Shown in pieces: positions 46,375 to 57,161 of a stretch of DNA of 64,000 bases. The DNA is from Pseudomonas putida (lineage in GTDB: Bacteria; Pseudomonadota; Gammaproteobacteria; Pseudomonadales; Pseudomonadaceae), in contig NZ_CP018846.1 of assembly GCF_002025705.1 (NCBI RefSeq), forward strand, positions 2,657,501-2,721,500, read 5' to 3'. The translations under genes and the position numbers were made by a program. The notes beneath the pieces are model-generated. The model ran no database searches, was not told the DNA's origin, and was given only the letters and a program-made list of their open reading frames with translations. Within the stretch, counting starts at the first letter, position 1. Each line of letters starts with the position of its first letter.

Positions 46375-47280
46375 CTACCAGACGTATTGCAGCCGCAAGG
46401 TCCAGGTATTCACATCCGGCGACCCGGTACGTTCCGATACGGTGTCGGAGTAGGCCACCAGCCCGCCAAACTGCGGGGTCAGCATGAAGCCCAGGCTGGC
46501 CCCCAGGAGTACGTTCTCCTGTTTGTTGTCCTGGCCAACCCCGTCGATGCGGGTTTCCCCGCCGGTGCTGTAGGTGCTGTCCAGTGCAACCCATAACGCT
46601 CGGTTGACCGTATAGCTGTAGTGGCCCTCGATCGCGTAAAGCGGCTTCTGTTCCAGCTTGCTGTTGCCGTGGTAATCATCGTTGTCGCCGTACAGCGAGA
46701 CATAGCCGTTGATTTCCAGCCAGGTCGGCCCGAAGGGCGTGCCGAACGCAAGCTCCGGTTTCACCACCCAGCGATTGGAGCCGATATTGATGACCCGGTC
46801 CTTGTCATAGTCACCAGTGGGTGCAGTCAGCCACAGGGCGCCGCTGAAGAACGTCTCCGGCTTCCAGTTGGCAAATTCTGCGGCGGTCAGCGCCGGCCCA
46901 CCAAAGAAATTGTGCGCGAAGACGACCTGGATATCGCCCATGCCGCCATTGTGCTTGGTGCCGCTGAAGAACCGCCCATTGTCGAACGAGGCCGCGACAT
47001 CGGCATACGGCTGCAGGATCTGGATCGCCGAGTTGCGCCCGTCCAGGCCGAACGAGCGTGCGTAGCGCAGGATGTACAGGTCGGCATTGAGCGACAGGCC
47101 ATCGAGCGGTAGCGAGGTGTCGATCGGGGTGTTGGTGTCGATCAGGTTGTAATAGCCGAACACCATGTTCAGGTCGATCGGTGTGTTTTGCCAGTCACGG
47201 GCGTTATCGGCCACGGCCGACTGGGCGCAAAAACCGATCGACAACGTCAATAGCAGGCGTGAGCGGGGATGGGCGGTCAT
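46375..47280 (-). CDS. Outer-membrane transporter of the MetA-pathway/SphA-like family
   Basis: A 301-residue beta-barrel protein with a signal peptide (LLLTLSIGFCAQSAVA, cut before D). The NMVFGYYNLI opening and the terminal LRLQYVW fit the Phenol_MetA_deg family. Such proteins are often encoded near aromatic or lipid catabolism genes, but their cargo is rarely known. It is divergent from the octahaem cytochrome gene across 126 bases, so they may share control. It is 100 bases upstream of the ArnT-like gene. Confidence 0.7.
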   Translation of the reverse strand: MTAHPRSRLLLTLSIGFCAQSAVADNARDWQNTPIDLNMVFGYYNLIDTNTPIDTSLPLDGLSLNADLYILRYARSFGLDGRNSAIQILQPYADVAASFDNGRFFSGTKHNGGMGDIQVVFAHNFFGGPALTAAEFANWKPETFFSGALWLTAPTGDYDKDRVINIGSNRWVVKPELAFGTPFGPTWLEINGYVSLYGDNDDYHGNSKLEQKPLYAIEGHYSYTVNRALWVALDSTYSTGGETRIDGVGQDNKQENVLLGASLGFMLTPQFGGLVAYSDTVSERTGSPDVNTWTLRLQYVW

Positions 47281-47406
47281 GGCGGCTCCGTGCGCAGGCT
47301 GTCCATCAGTGATAGCTCATGTTGGCAGCCTGTCCCGATTTATTTGCTAGCCTCAGTTGCGCAAGGGTCCGGTACAGGGCCCATGGAACTGGCCGTGGAG
47401 CATGGA

Positions 47407-49686
47407 ATGGGGAAGGCGATCAATGGCGTTGTCCGTGGGCTGCTGGGCGCAGTGCTGCTGGCCTGGCTGGGGAACGCGGCGGCGGCCAGCCCGCCTGCCC
47501 AGGCGCAACCTGCAGAGGGCTATGTAGCGACACAGACCTGCCTTGGCTGCCATGCCGAGCAGGCCAGGCAATGGAAAGACTCCGACCATGGCTGGGCCAT
47601 GCGCGATGCCACGGCGGCCAACGTGCTGGGCAACTTCAATGACGCACGCTTCGATGAGGCCGGGGTGACGGCCCGGTTCTTTCGCAAGGGGCAGGGCTTT
47701 TTCGTCACCGTGGAGGGCGAGGACGGCAAACCGGCCAACTTCCAGGTGCGCCGGACGTTCGGCCATTATCCGCTGCAGCAGTACCTCGTCGACCTGCCAC
47801 GCGGGCGCCTGCAGGCGCTGACCATCGCCTGGGACAGCCGACCCAAGACACAGGGCGGGCAACGCTGGTTCTCGCTGTACCCCGGGCAGCGTTTCGCCCC
47901 TGACGACCCACTGCACTGGACCGGCCGCTACCAGAACTGGAACGGCATGTGCGCCGACTGCCATTCGACCCGCCTGATGAAAAACTACAACGACCGCGAC
48001 GACAGCTTCGCCTCGACCTGGCAGGAGCAGAACGTCGGTTGCCAAAGCTGCCATGGCCCGGGCAAGGCGCACGTCGACTGGGCCAAGGCAGGCAAAGCCG
48101 GCGAGGCCAACGGCCTGGCGGTGGACTACAAGGCGTTGGGCAGCCAGGGCCTGGTCGAGCAGTGCGCGTACTGCCACAGCCGGCGGCAGACCCTCGGCGT
48201 CGGCATGCTGCCGGGGCACGCGCAGCTGGACCAGAGCCTGCCGGCAACCTTGCGCAGCGGCCTGTACCATGCCGATGGCCAGATTGACGGCGAGGTGTAC
48301 GAGTACGGCTCGTTCACCCAGAGCAAGATGTACGCTGCCGGCGTCGGTTGCACCGACTGCCACAACCCACATACCGCCAAGGTCAAGGTCGAGGGCAATG
48401 GCCTGTGCCTGCAATGCCACAACAGCCAGCCTCCGCTGGCGCGTTTTCCCAGCCTGCAAGCCAAGGACTACGACAGTGAAGCGCACCATCACCATCCGGC
48501 CGGCTCGCCGGGGGCACAGTGCGTGAGTTGCCACATGCCGACCAAGACCTACATGGTGGTCGACCCACGGCGTGATCACAGCTTGCGTATCCCGCGCCCA
48601 GACCTCGCGGCCAAGACCGCCAGCCCCGACGCCTGTACCACCTGTCACCAGGACCGCCAGCCGCAATGGGCGGCGGCGGCCATTGACGGCTGGTTCGGTG
48701 CGCGCAAGCGCCCGGTGCATTACGGCGAGAACTTCCAAGCGGTGCGCAGTGGCCACGGCATTGCCCTGAGCGAATTGAACGCGGTCCTCGCCGACAAGGG
48801 CAAGCCGGCAATCGTGCGCGCCACGGCGGCGCAGCAAATGGCCGAGCTGGGCACGCAGTCGGTGATCAGCCTGGGCTGGGCGTTGAAGGACAACAGCCCG
48901 CTGGTACGCGCCTACGCGGTGGCCGGGTTTGCCAGCGTGCCGCCCGAACAACGCCTGCAACCGTTGTTGCCGCTGCTCAAGGACCCAACCCTGGCGGTAC
49001 GCGACGAAGCGTTGCGTGTGCTGGCCGGAGTGCCCATCGCACAGATACCAGAACAGGTTCGTGATTCGTTCGGGACGCTGCTTGCCGATTACGAGCGCCG
49101 CCTGCGCGGCAACGCCGACCTGCCGGGTGGGCGCCTCAACCTGGCGGTGCTGCTCAGCCGCCAGGGCCGCGATGCCGAGGCCATGGGCGAGTACCGCCAG
49201 GCATTGCGGCTCGACCCGTACTTTGTGCCGGCGCGCGTCAACCTGGTGACCCTGGCCAGTGCCGCGCAACAGTTCGATGAGGCCGAACAGGTGCTGCGCG
49301 AGGGCGTGGCGCTCGACAAGATGCCCGCCAGCGACCACGGCAACCTGGCCTATATGCTGGCCTTGCTGCTGGCCGAGCGCGGCCAGCAGGACGAGGCGCT
49401 GCAATGGATGGAGCGTGCGGCCGTGGCGCTGCCGGGCAATTCGCGGATCCGCTACAACCAGGGGCTGTTGCTGTCGCGCCTGGAGCGCCGCGACGAGGCC
49501 ATTGCCGCACTGCGCAGCGGCCTGGAGCAGTCCCCGGACGACGCGGACCTGCTGTATTCGCTGATCTACCTGCATGCCCTGGCTGGCGAGCGCGCCGACG
49601 CCTATGGCTACGTCAAGCGCTTGCGCCAGGCGGCGCCCGACGACCCGCGGCTGCAGGCGATCGAGCCGTACTGGCAAAAGCCGTGA
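47407..49686 (+). CDS. Exported octahaem cytochrome c with HEAT-like and TPR C-terminus
   Basis: A 759-residue periplasmic protein. After a signal peptide (GLLGAVLLAWLGNAAAA), eight CxxCH haem sites occur at residues 45-49, 182-186, 212-216, 253-257, 315-319, 334-338, 372-376 and 410-414. The region about 430-560 is helical and HEAT-like (RATAAQQMAELGTQS), and three or more tetratricopeptide-like repeats fill about 575-745. I start at ATG 47407 with GGAG upstream. It resembles the cytochrome c554/NrfA-type multihaem group only in the haem part. It leads a long co-directional run with MoxR/Bat genes. The electron donor, acceptor and substrate are unknown. Confidence 0.85.
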   Translation: MGKAINGVVRGLLGAVLLAWLGNAAAASPPAQAQPAEGYVATQTCLGCHAEQARQWKDSDHGWAMRDATAANVLGNFNDARFDEAGVTARFFRKGQGFFVTVEGEDGKPANFQVRRTFGHYPLQQYLVDLPRGRLQALTIAWDSRPKTQGGQRWFSLYPGQRFAPDDPLHWTGRYQNWNGMCADCHSTRLMKNYNDRDDSFASTWQEQNVGCQSCHGPGKAHVDWAKAGKAGEANGLAVDYKALGSQGLVEQCAYCHSRRQTLGVGMLPGHAQLDQSLPATLRSGLYHADGQIDGEVYEYGSFTQSKMYAAGVGCTDCHNPHTAKVKVEGNGLCLQCHNSQPPLARFPSLQAKDYDSEAHHHHPAGSPGAQCVSCHMPTKTYMVVDPRRDHSLRIPRPDLAAKTASPDACTTCHQDRQPQWAAAAIDGWFGARKRPVHYGENFQAVRSGHGIALSELNAVLADKGKPAIVRATAAQQMAELGTQSVISLGWALKDNSPLVRAYAVAGFASVPPEQRLQPLLPLLKDPTLAVRDEALRVLAGVPIAQIPEQVRDSFGTLLADYERRLRGNADLPGGRLNLAVLLSRQGRDAEAMGEYRQALRLDPYFVPARVNLVTLASAAQQFDEAEQVLREGVALDKMPASDHGNLAYMLALLLAERGQQDEALQWMERAAVALPGNSRIRYNQGLLLSRLERRDEAIAALRSGLEQSPDDADLLYSLIYLHALAGERADAYGYVKRLRQAAPDDPRLQAIEPYWQKP

Positions 49687-49749
49687 GCTGGCGAAGCCAA
49701 CCAGCGCTGCTAGATTTAGCCCATACCTACGCGGCCAGGGAGCGAGAGC

Positions 49750-50724
49750 GTGAGCATACGCGAGGAGATTGCAGCGCTGGAGGCACGTGTCGCCGAGCAG
49801 GTCCTGGGCCAGGCAGAGACCATCCGGCATGTGCTGCTGGGCCTGTTGGCCAACGGCCACGTCCTGCTCGAAAGCCTGCCGGGGCTGGCCAAGACGCGCA
49901 CGGTCAAGGCCCTGGCCACGCACCTGGACGCGCAGATGCGGCGTATCCAGTTCACCCCGGACCTGCTGCCCTCGGACATCACCGGCGGCGAGATCCTGCA
50001 GCCTACCAACGAAGGTAACCAGATCAAGTTCCAGCCCGGGCCCTTGTTCGGCAACGTGATCCTGGCCGACGAGATCAACCGTGCCCCGGCCAAGGTTCAG
50101 GCGGCGCTGCTCGAAGCCATGGAAGAACGGCAGATCACCGTGGCCGGGCAGAGCTACGCGATGCCGGCGCTGTTCATGGTGATGGCGACGCAGAACCCGA
50201 TCGAGCAGGAAGGCACCTATCCGCTGCCCGAGGCGCAGATGGACCGCTTCCTGATGAAATTGCAGCTGGATTACCCCAAGGTCGAGGATGAGGCGCTGGT
50301 GCTGCGCCTGGTACGCAATGAAGAAGCGCAAGGCCGCACTGGCGTGCAGGCCCCTGAGCGGCTGGCGCAGGAGGTGGTGTTCGCCGCGCGCGCCGAAGTC
50401 GCGCAAGTGCACGTGGCCGAGGCTATCGACCGCTACCTGGTCGACCTGGTCAACGCCACCCGGCACCCGGCCGACTACGATGCCGACCTGTCACGCTGGA
50501 TTCGCATCGGTGCCAGCCCGCGCGGTGGCATCAGCCTGGACCGGGTGGCACGCGCCCATGCCTGGCTGGCCGGCAACGCCTTCGTCACCCCGGACGATGT
50601 GCGTGCAGTTGTCCATCCGGTGCTTCGCCACCGCTTGCAGCTCAGCTATGACGCGGTCGCTGAAGCCGTCACGCCCGACCAGGTGATCGACCGCCTGCTC
50701 GATCGCGTGGCGATCCCGGCCTGA
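49750..50724 (+). CDS. MoxR-family AAA+ ATPase
   Basis: A 324-residue AAA+ ATPase. Walker A is LPGLAKTRT, Walker B is ILADEINRAP, and the sensor region MATQNPIEQEGTYPLPEAQMDRF is diagnostic of MoxR. MoxR proteins act as chaperones with VWA-domain partners to mature or gate envelope and metalloprotein complexes. Here the partners are the next five genes. It follows the cytochrome gene by 63 bases. Confidence 0.92.
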   Translation: MSIREEIAALEARVAEQVLGQAETIRHVLLGLLANGHVLLESLPGLAKTRTVKALATHLDAQMRRIQFTPDLLPSDITGGEILQPTNEGNQIKFQPGPLFGNVILADEINRAPAKVQAALLEAMEERQITVAGQSYAMPALFMVMATQNPIEQEGTYPLPEAQMDRFLMKLQLDYPKVEDEALVLRLVRNEEAQGRTGVQAPERLAQEVVFAARAEVAQVHVAEAIDRYLVDLVNATRHPADYDADLSRWIRIGASPRGGISLDRVARAHAWLAGNAFVTPDDVRAVVHPVLRHRLQLSYDAVAEAVTPDQVIDRLLDRVAIPA

Positions 50725-50727
50725 GCC

Positions 50728-51669
50728 ATGGGGCCGGCCGCCGACGGTTTTGTCTACGCCTCGCTCGCGCAGCTGATGGCGTTGGAGCAGCGCATCGGCG
50801 CGCTCAGTTTTGTAGCCCGCCAGCCGCTTTCCAGCATCCTTGCCGGCGGCCATGCCTCGCGCCTGCGCGGGCGCGGGCTGAGTTTCGATGAACTGCGCCG
50901 CTACCAGCCGGGTGATGACCTGCGCCACCTCGACTGGCGCGCCTCGCTGCGTTTCGGCAAACCGTTCGTGCGTACCTTCACCGAGGAGCGTGACCGCCCG
51001 ACTTGGCTGCTGGTGGACCAGCGCATGAGCATGTTCTTCGGCTCGCAGCGCAGCTTCAAGTCGGTGGTGGCGGCGGAACTGGCGGCGTTGTCGGCGTGGA
51101 TGGCATTGCGCGCGGGTGACCGTGTGGGCGGGCTGGTATTCGATGACCACCAGGTACGCCAGGTACGGCCCTTGCGCAGCCGCGCCCGGGTGGAAGCGCT
51201 GTGCGCGGCAATCATTGCCAGCAACCAGGCCTTGTCCGCCACCGGCCCCGACACCGAGAACGAACAGCAACTGGACACCGCATTGCGCCAATGCGTCGCC
51301 CTGGCCGGGCATGATGCGCTGGTGTGCATCATCAGCGATTTTGCCGGGGTGTCGACGCAAACCTTGCAGCTGCTGCGCCAGCTCAGCGCGCACAACGACG
51401 TGATCGCCATGCAGGTCTACGACCCCCTCGCACTGCATTTGCCTGAACAAGGCCGGATCACCGTGACCCAGGGCGAATTGCAGGTGGAGATGCAGATCGA
51501 CCGCCGCCAGGTCAGCCGCCCTCTGGGAGCGTACCTCAGCGGGCGCCTGCAGGAAGTGGCGGACCTGCTGCGCCGCAGCCAGATTCCGTTGCTGATGATC
51601 AGTACCGCCGAAGAGCCGCTGTTGCAGCTGCGCCGTGAATTGGGGCGGCTGCCCGGAGGCAGCCGATGA
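50728..51669 (+). CDS. DUF58 protein of the MoxR/Bat operon
   Basis: A 313-residue cytoplasmic DUF58 protein with the family signature FDELRRYQPGDDLRHLDWRAS (about 52-72) and a degenerate VWA-like fold. It follows the MoxR stop by three bases and overlaps the DUF4381 gene as ATGA. Such proteins are constant partners of MoxR and BatA/B. Its own activity is unknown. Confidence 0.9.
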   Translation: MGPAADGFVYASLAQLMALEQRIGALSFVARQPLSSILAGGHASRLRGRGLSFDELRRYQPGDDLRHLDWRASLRFGKPFVRTFTEERDRPTWLLVDQRMSMFFGSQRSFKSVVAAELAALSAWMALRAGDRVGGLVFDDHQVRQVRPLRSRARVEALCAAIIASNQALSATGPDTENEQQLDTALRQCVALAGHDALVCIISDFAGVSTQTLQLLRQLSAHNDVIAMQVYDPLALHLPEQGRITVTQGELQVEMQIDRRQVSRPLGAYLSGRLQEVADLLRRSQIPLLMISTAEEPLLQLRRELGRLPGGSR

Positions 51670-52172
51670 ACGCGCCGGCGGTGCCGGATATCGCTCAGTT
51701 GCAGGAACTGCCGCTGCCGGTGCCGCCGTTCAGCTATGTGCCGCAGACCTGGGGTTGGTGGCTGCTGCTGGCCGTGCTGGTGCTGGCCAGTGTGGCATGG
51801 GTGCTGCGCAGCCGCCGACGCTGGCGGCGGGAGCGCTACCGGCATGAAGCCTTGGCGTGTTTCGACCAGCTGGCGCAGGGGGCGGCCGACCCGCAGCGGC
51901 GTTTGCAGGCCCTGCGGGAATTGCCGGTATTGCTCAAGCGGGTCGGGTTGTCGATGCCCGATGCACCTCCCGTGGCCACGCTGGCAGGCGCGCAGTGGCA
52001 GGCCTTTCTGGTGGCGCGCGCGAAGGCGCCATTACCCGCGGATTTCGCAGCCCGCCTGCATACCCTGAGCTATGCCCCGGCCAATGACGTGCTGGCAATC
52101 CCGCAGCCGCAGATCAGCACCTTGCTCGCCCTGAGCCGGCAATGGATCGAGACCCATCATGTGGCAGTTTGA
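51666..52172 (+). CDS. DUF4381 membrane protein of the MoxR/Bat operon
   Basis: A 168-residue protein with one membrane helix at about 27-47 and a basic cytoplasmic segment after it (RSRRRWRRERYRHEAL). It matches DUF4381, a small subunit seen only in MoxR/Bat operons. It overlaps the DUF58 gene by four bases and BatA by 14. It is probably an inner-membrane anchor of the complex. Confidence 0.88.
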   Translation: MNAPAVPDIAQLQELPLPVPPFSYVPQTWGWWLLLAVLVLASVAWVLRSRRRWRRERYRHEALACFDQLAQGAADPQRRLQALRELPVLLKRVGLSMPDAPPVATLAGAQWQAFLVARAKAPLPADFAARLHTLSYAPANDVLAIPQPQISTLLALSRQWIETHHVAV

Positions 52173-53139
52173 CTACCCCTGGGTGCTGGCCGCGCTGCCG
52201 CTGGCGTGGGTGGCCTGGCACTACCTCGCGGCCTACCGCGAAGCACGCAGCGCCGTGCGCGTGCCGTTCTTTGCGGCCATGAGCCGGGCGGCGGGGCTTA
52301 CACCGCGCACCGATAGCGGCGGCCGACGCTGGCAAAGCGTGCTCAACCTGGTCGTCTGGGCCCTGCTCACTACGGCCTGCGCCCGGCCGGTCTGGGTCGA
52401 GCAGGCCATCGAACACACCCAGCCGGTGCGCGACATGATGCTCGCCATCGACATCTCGCAATCCATGGAAACCCGCGACTACACGGCAGCCGATGGCACC
52501 CGCAGCGACCGCCTGAGCGTGGTCAGGGACGTGGTGCGGGACTTCATCGCACGGCGCAAGGATGACCGCATCGGCCTGATCGTTTTCGGCACGGGGGCCT
52601 ACCCACAGGCCCCGCTGACCCTCGACCATGCCAGCCTGCAGGTACTGCTGGACGAGGTGGGTATCGGCATGGCCGGCCCCAACACTGCGCTGGGCGACGC
52701 GATCGGGCTGAGTATCAAGCTGTTCGCCCAGGCCCACGAACAGGACAAGGTGCTGATCCTGCTTACCGACGGCAACGACACTGGCAGCGCCATCACCCCG
52801 GCGCATGCGGCGCGCCTGGCCAAAGCCCAGGGCATCGTGGTGCACACCATCGGCATCGGCGACCCCCAGGCCAGTGGCGAGGCCAAGGTCGACCTGGCGC
52901 TGCTGCAGGACATCGCCCGGCAAACGGGCGGGCGGTTCTTCCGCGCCGACGACCGCGACGCCTTGCAGCAGGTGTACGCCACACTCGACAGCATCACCCC
53001 GCACCAGGTCAAGACCCTGCGCCACCAGCCCAAGCGTGACCTGTTCTGGTGGCCGTTGGGCGCGGCACTGATATTGCTCACGGTCAGCCACGGGCTGGCC
53101 GCAGGGCTTGGCAGCCGATCGCTGGCCCAGGGAGGGTGA
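52159..53139 (+). CDS. BatA-like von Willebrand factor A protein
   Basis: A 326-residue protein with membrane helices near both ends and a central VWA domain (about 90-280). The metal-site motif is complete: DISQS (Asp-x-Ser-x-Ser), a Thr in NTALGD and LTDGND. It is the BatA type of the Bat complex. It overlaps the DUF4381 gene by 14 bases, and its stop is one base before the BatB-like gene. It is likely bound by the MoxR ATPase. Confidence 0.9.
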   Translation: MWQFDYPWVLAALPLAWVAWHYLAAYREARSAVRVPFFAAMSRAAGLTPRTDSGGRRWQSVLNLVVWALLTTACARPVWVEQAIEHTQPVRDMMLAIDISQSMETRDYTAADGTRSDRLSVVRDVVRDFIARRKDDRIGLIVFGTGAYPQAPLTLDHASLQVLLDEVGIGMAGPNTALGDAIGLSIKLFAQAHEQDKVLILLTDGNDTGSAITPAHAARLAKAQGIVVHTIGIGDPQASGEAKVDLALLQDIARQTGGRFFRADDRDALQQVYATLDSITPHQVKTLRHQPKRDLFWWPLGAALILLTVSHGLAAGLGSRSLAQGG

Positions 53140-53140
53140 G

Positions 53141-54733
53141 ATGGAACTGGATTTCAGCGCGTTCCACTTTCTGCGCCCTTACTGGCTGTTGCTGATCGTG
53201 CCAGCGTTGCTGCTGCCATGGCTGTGGACGCGCCGGCATGACCTGAAACGCCAGCTGGACGGGGTCATTGCCCCGCACCTGATCGCCGCGCTGGTGATCA
53301 CCCCTGAGCAACGCGAGACCGTGCGCCCGGTGCACCTGCTGGCGCTGCTGCTCGGCCTTGGTGCGCTGGCAGCGGCCGGGCCGACCTGGACCGAAGACCG
53401 CCCGGACTTTCTCGACAACCGGGCGCCGTTGATCCTGGCCTTCGACCTTTCGCCTTCGATGGATGCCGACGATGTGCCACCGTCGCGGCTCACGGCGGCC
53501 AAACACAAGATGCACGATCTGCTCACGCGCCGCGCCGGGGCGCGCACCGCATTGATCGCCTACGCGGGCAGCGCTCACCTGGTACTGCCGGCCACGCAAG
53601 ACCCGGGCCTGCTGGACAGCTTCATGCAGGCGCTGGACACCTCGCTGATGGCCCGGCCAGGCAAGGACGTTGCTGGCGTGATCGACCTGGCCCAAACGCT
53701 GCTGGCCGCCGAAAAGGTCCCGGGGACGCTGGTGCTGATCACCGACGGCGCCGATGCCACGCAGTTCGATGCAATCAGCGAACGCCTGAAGGGCAGCGAC
53801 CTGCAGGTACTGGTGCTGGCCGTTGGCAGCCAGGCCACCGGGGTGCTGCATGACCGCCTGGGCCACCCGCGGGTGGGCAGCGATGGTCGGCCGTTGCTGG
53901 CGAACTTCGACACTGAAGGTTTGAAAGGGTTGGCCAGTGCAGCCGACGCACCACTGGGCAGCCTGACCCTGAACGATGACGACCTGGACTGGATCGAGCT
54001 GCATGCCCAGCGGCATTTCCAGGCCGTGCAGGATGAGGGCAGGGAGGTGCACTGGAAGGACGCCGGTTACTGGCTGTGCTGGCCGCTGGCACTGATTGCA
54101 CTGTGCTGCGTGCGCCGCGGCTGGCAAGTGCATTGGCTGGTGGTGCTGCTGATGCTCATGGCCGGGGCACCGCAACCGGCACGCGCCGGGGCCTTGGCCG
54201 ATGCGTTCCTGACCGCCGACCAGCAAGGGCGATGGGCCTTCGAGCACGGCCACTACCCTGAAGCGGCGGCGCACTTTCATGACCCTTACTGGCGTGCCGT
54301 GGCGGCCTACCAGGCCGCCGACTACCAGGCCGCGCTGGCCGATTTTGCCCAGCTGGATACGGCGCCGGCCTATTTCTACCTGGGCAACATCTACGTGCGC
54401 CTGTTCAAGTTCGCCGAAGCGATTTCGGCTTACCAGCAGGCCTTGCAGCGCCAGCCGGACTTTCCTCAGGCCAGCGCCAACCTGGCGCTGGCGCAAGCCC
54501 TGGCAAAAGACTACGACGATCAGCAGAAGGCCGGCACACCTGACGAGAAAGCCGACAAGGTGGTCGAGGACCAGACCTCCAGCAAGGGCGCCCAACAACG
54601 CCAGCAAGTCACCGCTCAGGCCGCTTCCGACCAGGCCTGGCTGAACAACCTGACGACTTCCCCTGCGCAGTTCCTCAAGCGCAAATTCGCCTTGCAGGAT
54701 GCCGCACGCCAACCTTCCGGAGCAGCACCATGA
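53141..54733 (+). CDS. BatB/BatC-like VWA protein with TPR tail
   Basis: A 530-residue protein. Membrane helices lie near 10-30 and 60-78, followed by a VWA domain (about 95-300) with the DLSPS metal motif and ITDGADA. Two more helices (about 310-350) and a periplasmic TPR part (about 365-460) follow; the tail is charged. This is a fusion of BatB and BatC. I start at ATG 53141. It overlaps the BatD gene as ATGA. Confidence 0.88.
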   Translation: MELDFSAFHFLRPYWLLLIVPALLLPWLWTRRHDLKRQLDGVIAPHLIAALVITPEQRETVRPVHLLALLLGLGALAAAGPTWTEDRPDFLDNRAPLILAFDLSPSMDADDVPPSRLTAAKHKMHDLLTRRAGARTALIAYAGSAHLVLPATQDPGLLDSFMQALDTSLMARPGKDVAGVIDLAQTLLAAEKVPGTLVLITDGADATQFDAISERLKGSDLQVLVLAVGSQATGVLHDRLGHPRVGSDGRPLLANFDTEGLKGLASAADAPLGSLTLNDDDLDWIELHAQRHFQAVQDEGREVHWKDAGYWLCWPLALIALCCVRRGWQVHWLVVLLMLMAGAPQPARAGALADAFLTADQQGRWAFEHGHYPEAAAHFHDPYWRAVAAYQAADYQAALADFAQLDTAPAYFYLGNIYVRLFKFAEAISAYQQALQRQPDFPQASANLALAQALAKDYDDQQKAGTPDEKADKVVEDQTSSKGAQQRQQVTAQAASDQAWLNNLTTSPAQFLKRKFALQDAARQPSGAAP

Positions 54734-56031
54734 GCCGCCTGGCCTGCCTGATACTGCTGTGCCTGCCCTGGTTTGCCTGGGCAGACCCGCAGGTGCGCAT
54801 ACAAAGCCGCCTGGTACCGCCAGACGGGGCCCTGGTCGGCGCGACCGTGAACCTGGAGGTGGACTTGCTGGTGGACAGCTGGTTCACCGCCGCGCCAGTG
54901 CTGCCGCAGCTGGAGCTGCCGGGTGCTGTGGTCACACCGCCAAACGGCGAGGCCCAGCACCTGAACCAGACAATTGACGGCAAGGCGTTTTTCGGGCTGC
55001 GTTACACCTGGCAGATCACCCCGCAGGTGGCCGGGTCATTCAGCATCCCGGCGCTGCGCTATCAAGTACAGCCGGGGCCGGGCAATGTGCCGGTCACCCT
55101 CACCAGCGAGCCGCTGGGCTTCAGCGCAAAGGCCTTGGCCGCTGCCGGCGACCGGCCGCACCTGGTAGCGAGCAACGTGCACCTGAGCCAGTCCACAGAG
55201 TTGTCGCATGACCCACTGCGGGTTGGCGACAGCATCACCCGCAAACTGAGCCTGCAGGCCGAAGGCGCCCAGGCCATGCTGATGCCCGCACCGGCATTCG
55301 TGGAGGTCGCCGGGCTGAAGCGCTACGTGCAGCCTCCGCAGGTCAAGGCGCTGGGCGATGGCCGAGGGGGGACGGTCGGCGGTGCCCGGGAGGACAGCGT
55401 GACCTACGTGGTCGAACGGGCTGGCGCACTGACACTGCCCGCGATTGAACTGCAGTGGTGGGATTATGCCGGCCAGGCCCATGCTGTCTCGGTCGATGCA
55501 GTGTCATTCGATGCCGTCGCCGCACAGTACCGCGCGCCGTTCTCGATAGATGACGACCTGCGCGCCCTGGGTCAGCAGGCACGCATCAAGGTCGGTGGGC
55601 ACTGGCTGCTGATCGCCGTTGCCTTGTTCGCAGGCACGCTATTGATATGGCTGTGCCGACGCTGGTTCGAACCTGCCCGTGGCGTACTGCGCCGCTGGCG
55701 TGAAAACCGCCGACAGCGCTGGCTGGGCTCGCCGGGTTATGCCTGGGCTGGCCTGGTCAGGCAGCTGCATGAGCGCCCGCCACGCCTGGATGCGTTGTAC
55801 CTGTGGGTACGCCGCAGCAGCGGGCAACGCACGCTGCGAAGTTTTTTTGAACTTTTCCCCGACAACTCTGAGGTTCGTTGCCTAGACTTGCTCGAGGTTC
55901 GCTATAGCGAGGCATCGGGCAGTGCATATGCGGCCGACGGCCTGCTGAAAGACCTGCGCCGTGTTCGAAAGTGCATCAAGCACGATAACGCCACCCATCA
56001 TCACCAGGCTTTGAAACCGCTTAATCCCTGA
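54730..56031 (+). CDS. BatD-like periplasmic protein of the MoxR/Bat operon
   Basis: A 433-residue protein with a signal peptide (LACLILLCLPWFAWA, cut before D), several beta-rich Ig-like segments, and one membrane helix near 295-315 followed by a basic cytoplasmic tail. The pattern matches BatD (oxygen-tolerance protein). BatD sits on the periplasmic face of the complex. It ends the Bat part of the operon. A HAD phosphatase gene begins 30 bases later. Confidence 0.87.
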   Translation: MSRLACLILLCLPWFAWADPQVRIQSRLVPPDGALVGATVNLEVDLLVDSWFTAAPVLPQLELPGAVVTPPNGEAQHLNQTIDGKAFFGLRYTWQITPQVAGSFSIPALRYQVQPGPGNVPVTLTSEPLGFSAKALAAAGDRPHLVASNVHLSQSTELSHDPLRVGDSITRKLSLQAEGAQAMLMPAPAFVEVAGLKRYVQPPQVKALGDGRGGTVGGAREDSVTYVVERAGALTLPAIELQWWDYAGQAHAVSVDAVSFDAVAAQYRAPFSIDDDLRALGQQARIKVGGHWLLIAVALFAGTLLIWLCRRWFEPARGVLRRWRENRRQRWLGSPGYAWAGLVRQLHERPPRLDALYLWVRRSSGQRTLRSFFELFPDNSEVRCLDLLEVRYSEASGSAYAADGLLKDLRRVRKCIKHDNATHHHQALKPLNP

Positions 56032-56061
56032 TTCCCACCAGGGCAATGACAAGGACCTGCC

Positions 56062-57057
<996 letters not shown>

Positions 57058-57161
57058 AAGTAACCAAGGACCGCAGGCACACAGGGACCAGCTAGGTAGT
57101 CGGCACTCACGTGTACGTAGTCGTGGCATATGCCAGTAACGTGAAACGGAGAAGTGACCTC

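Noticed and set aside
46362..46375. GGCAG/CTGCC hairpin after the MetA-type outer-membrane gene as a terminator
   Set aside because: The stem is only five base pairs and the T run starts several bases later; too weak to call.
47353..50466. About 1037-codon open frame on the minus strand opposite the cytochrome and MoxR genes
   Set aside because: Low-complexity composition with no domains; both plus-strand genes show clear haem, TPR and AAA+ motifs in this stretch.
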